This document shows, piece by piece, positions 62,976 through 64,000 of a stretch of DNA of 64,000 nt. Position numbers and translations under genes: made by a program. The stretch is from Halomonas sp. ML-15 (lineage in GTDB: Bacteria > Pseudomonadota > Gammaproteobacteria > Pseudomonadales > Halomonadaceae): assembly GCF_014779595.1 (NCBI RefSeq), contig NZ_JACXZT010000019.1, forward strand, positions 1,307,990 through 1,371,989, in the 5' to 3' direction. Below the pieces are notes generated by a model that had not been told where the DNA came from, made no database searches, and saw nothing but the letters and a program-made list of their open reading frames with translations. Every line of letters starts with the position of its first letter. The first letter of the stretch is position 1.

Positions 62976-64000
62976 TCAGCGCCCCAGCAGATCGCGCAGG
63001 TCCTTGGCTTCCCAGTGAGGGAAGTGCTTGCGGACCAGCGCATTGAGCTCAAGCTCGAAGGCCTGCCAGTCGGTCTTGCCGGCCCGCGCTGCACCAGCTT
63101 TCGACGTGCCGCGGATCATCCCGGCACCCACGGTCACGTTGCTGAGCCGGTCGACGACGATAAAGCTACCGGTGCCGGGGCTGGTGCGATAGTCGTCCAC
63201 CGGCACGTCGCTGGTCAGCTCCAGCTGGCAGCGTGCGATGGCGTTGAGCTCGAGCCGCTCGGCGGCGAGATGCTCGAGGCTATTGACATCGATCTGGTAA
63301 TCGATGGAACGCACCTCGCCGGAGAGATCGCGGGTCGCCAGCTTGATATCGTAGAGTTTGCCCGGCGTAAGGGAGTCTTCGTGCATCCACACGATATCGG
63401 CTTCGAAGGCGTTGGAGCTGGGCACCTCGGCATCCTCGGCGACGATCCAGTCGCCGCGGGAGATGTCGATCTCGTCCTCGAGCGTGACGGTGATTGCCTG
63501 GCCGGGATAGGCGGCCTCGAGGTCGCCGTCGAAGGTGACGATGCGTTCGACCGTGCTGGCCTTGCCGGAGGGCAGCGCCTTGATGCGCTGCCCGGGGCGC
63601 AGGATACCGGCGGCGAGAGTGCCGCAGTAGCCGCGAAAGTCGAGGTTGGGCCGGTTGACGTACTGCACCGGCAGACGCAGGTCAGAGAGGTTCTGGTCAC
63701 GACTGATCTCGACGCTCTCGAGCAGTTCGAGCATGGCCGGCCCGGCTTCGCCGCCGGCATCGCGGTACCAGGGCATGCGCTCACTGCGGTTGACGACATT
63801 GTCGCCCTCCAGCGCCGACATCGGCACGAAGCGAATATCCGGCGCCTGCAGATTGCCGGCAAAGGCCCGATAGTCGGCGACGATCTCATTGAAGCGCGCC
63901 TCGGAGAACTCCACCAGGTCCATCTTGTTGATCGCGATCACCAGGTGCTGAATACCCAGCAGGTCGGCGATAAAGCTGTGACGGCGGGTCTGGGTCTGCA
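62976..64000 (-). CDS. cysN: sulfate adenylyltransferase subunit 1, C-terminal part
   Basis: The frame runs off the right edge; 341 codons to the stop are visible. The G4 motif NKMDLV, then [13 protein letters not shown] (G5 region), the second domain YRDAGG to [20 protein letters not shown] and the C-terminal beta-barrel ending [20 protein letters not shown] are typical of CysN, the GTPase that drives ATP sulfurylase in assimilatory sulfate activation. The Walker-type G1 loop lies beyond the window. If CysC is fused to it cannot occur at this end, since the protein stops normally. Confidence 0.94.
   Translation of the reverse strand, partial: QTQTRRHSFIADLLGIQHLVIAINKMDLVEFSEARFNEIVADYRAFAGNLQAPDIRFVPMSALEGDNVVNRSERMPWYRDAGGEAGPAMLELLESVEISRDQNLSDLRLPVQYVNRPNLDFRGYCGTLAAGILRPGQRIKALPSGKASTVERIVTFDGDLEAAYPGQAITVTLEDEIDISRGDWIVAEDAEVPSSNAFEADIVWMHEDSLTPGKLYDIKLATRDLSGEVRSIDYQIDVNSLEHLAAERLELNAIARCQLELTSDVPVDDYRTSPGTGSFIVVDRLSNVTVGAGMIRGTSKAGAARAGKTDWQAFELELNALVRKHFPHWEAKDLRDLLGR

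Overview
The window is GC-rich, densely coded DNA that most resembles a halophilic gammaproteobacterium of the Halomonas type. This is inferred from protein character and gene content: the epmB, cmoAB, yqiA-parE and serB-parC housekeeping neighbourhoods, a TIGR02647-type small protein, an LeuA of the long form, and a BacNav-type sodium channel. No similarity search was possible. No rRNA, tRNA, CRISPR array, prophage or intact transposase was recognised.

Region 1 (1-10.4 kb) is a guanidine-assimilation operon. The 3' end of epmB is followed by a control region with a possible NtrC site, a sigma-54-like -24/-12 element and a clear guanidine-I (ykkC) riboswitch. Behind it lie an ABC importer (binding protein, permease, ATPase), two DUF1989 proteins (carboxyguanidine deiminase subunits), a biotin-dependent carboxylase of the urea/guanidine carboxylase family and allophanate hydrolase, ending at a strong terminator. 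Together they should import guanidine and break it down to ammonia and CO2.

Region 2 (10.4-29.5 kb) is mainly chromosomal core. The minus strand carries an unrecognised membrane protein, leuA with an attenuator-like leader, a protealysin-type protease with its emfourin-type inhibitor, a one-domain voltage-gated sodium channel, a PilZ/HD-GYP protein with altered metal ligands, a TIGR02647 protein, serB, parC, parE, yqiA and pgi. A 93-bp palindromic repeat sits between parC and parE. The plus strand then carries cmoA, a phospholipase-D-like protein and cmoB.

Region 3 (29.8-55 kb) is an accessory catabolic and transport region. It holds a type II HAD hydrolase, a Fur-type iron/siderophore ABC importer, an M20 amidohydrolase, a 265-bp MITE-like element, a eutC-type gene broken by an in-frame stop, eutB, an AraC-type regulator and a peptide-type (Dpp) ABC importer with a fused double ATPase. 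These are followed by two tandem paralogous GNAT acetyltransferases and by amine-catabolism enzymes: aldehyde dehydrogenase, PuuB-like oxidase, GhrA-like reductase, class III aminotransferase, Lrp-type regulator, GabD-like dehydrogenase and a second FAD oxidoreductase. A relic of one MITE end lies just upstream of the aminotransferase.

Region 4 (55-64 kb) is a heme-acquisition operon (hemP, TonB-dependent receptor, hmuS, hmuT, hmuU, hmuV) behind a candidate Fur site. It is flanked by a YugP-like zinc peptidase, an App1-type phosphatase and the 3' part of cysN, which runs off the right edge.
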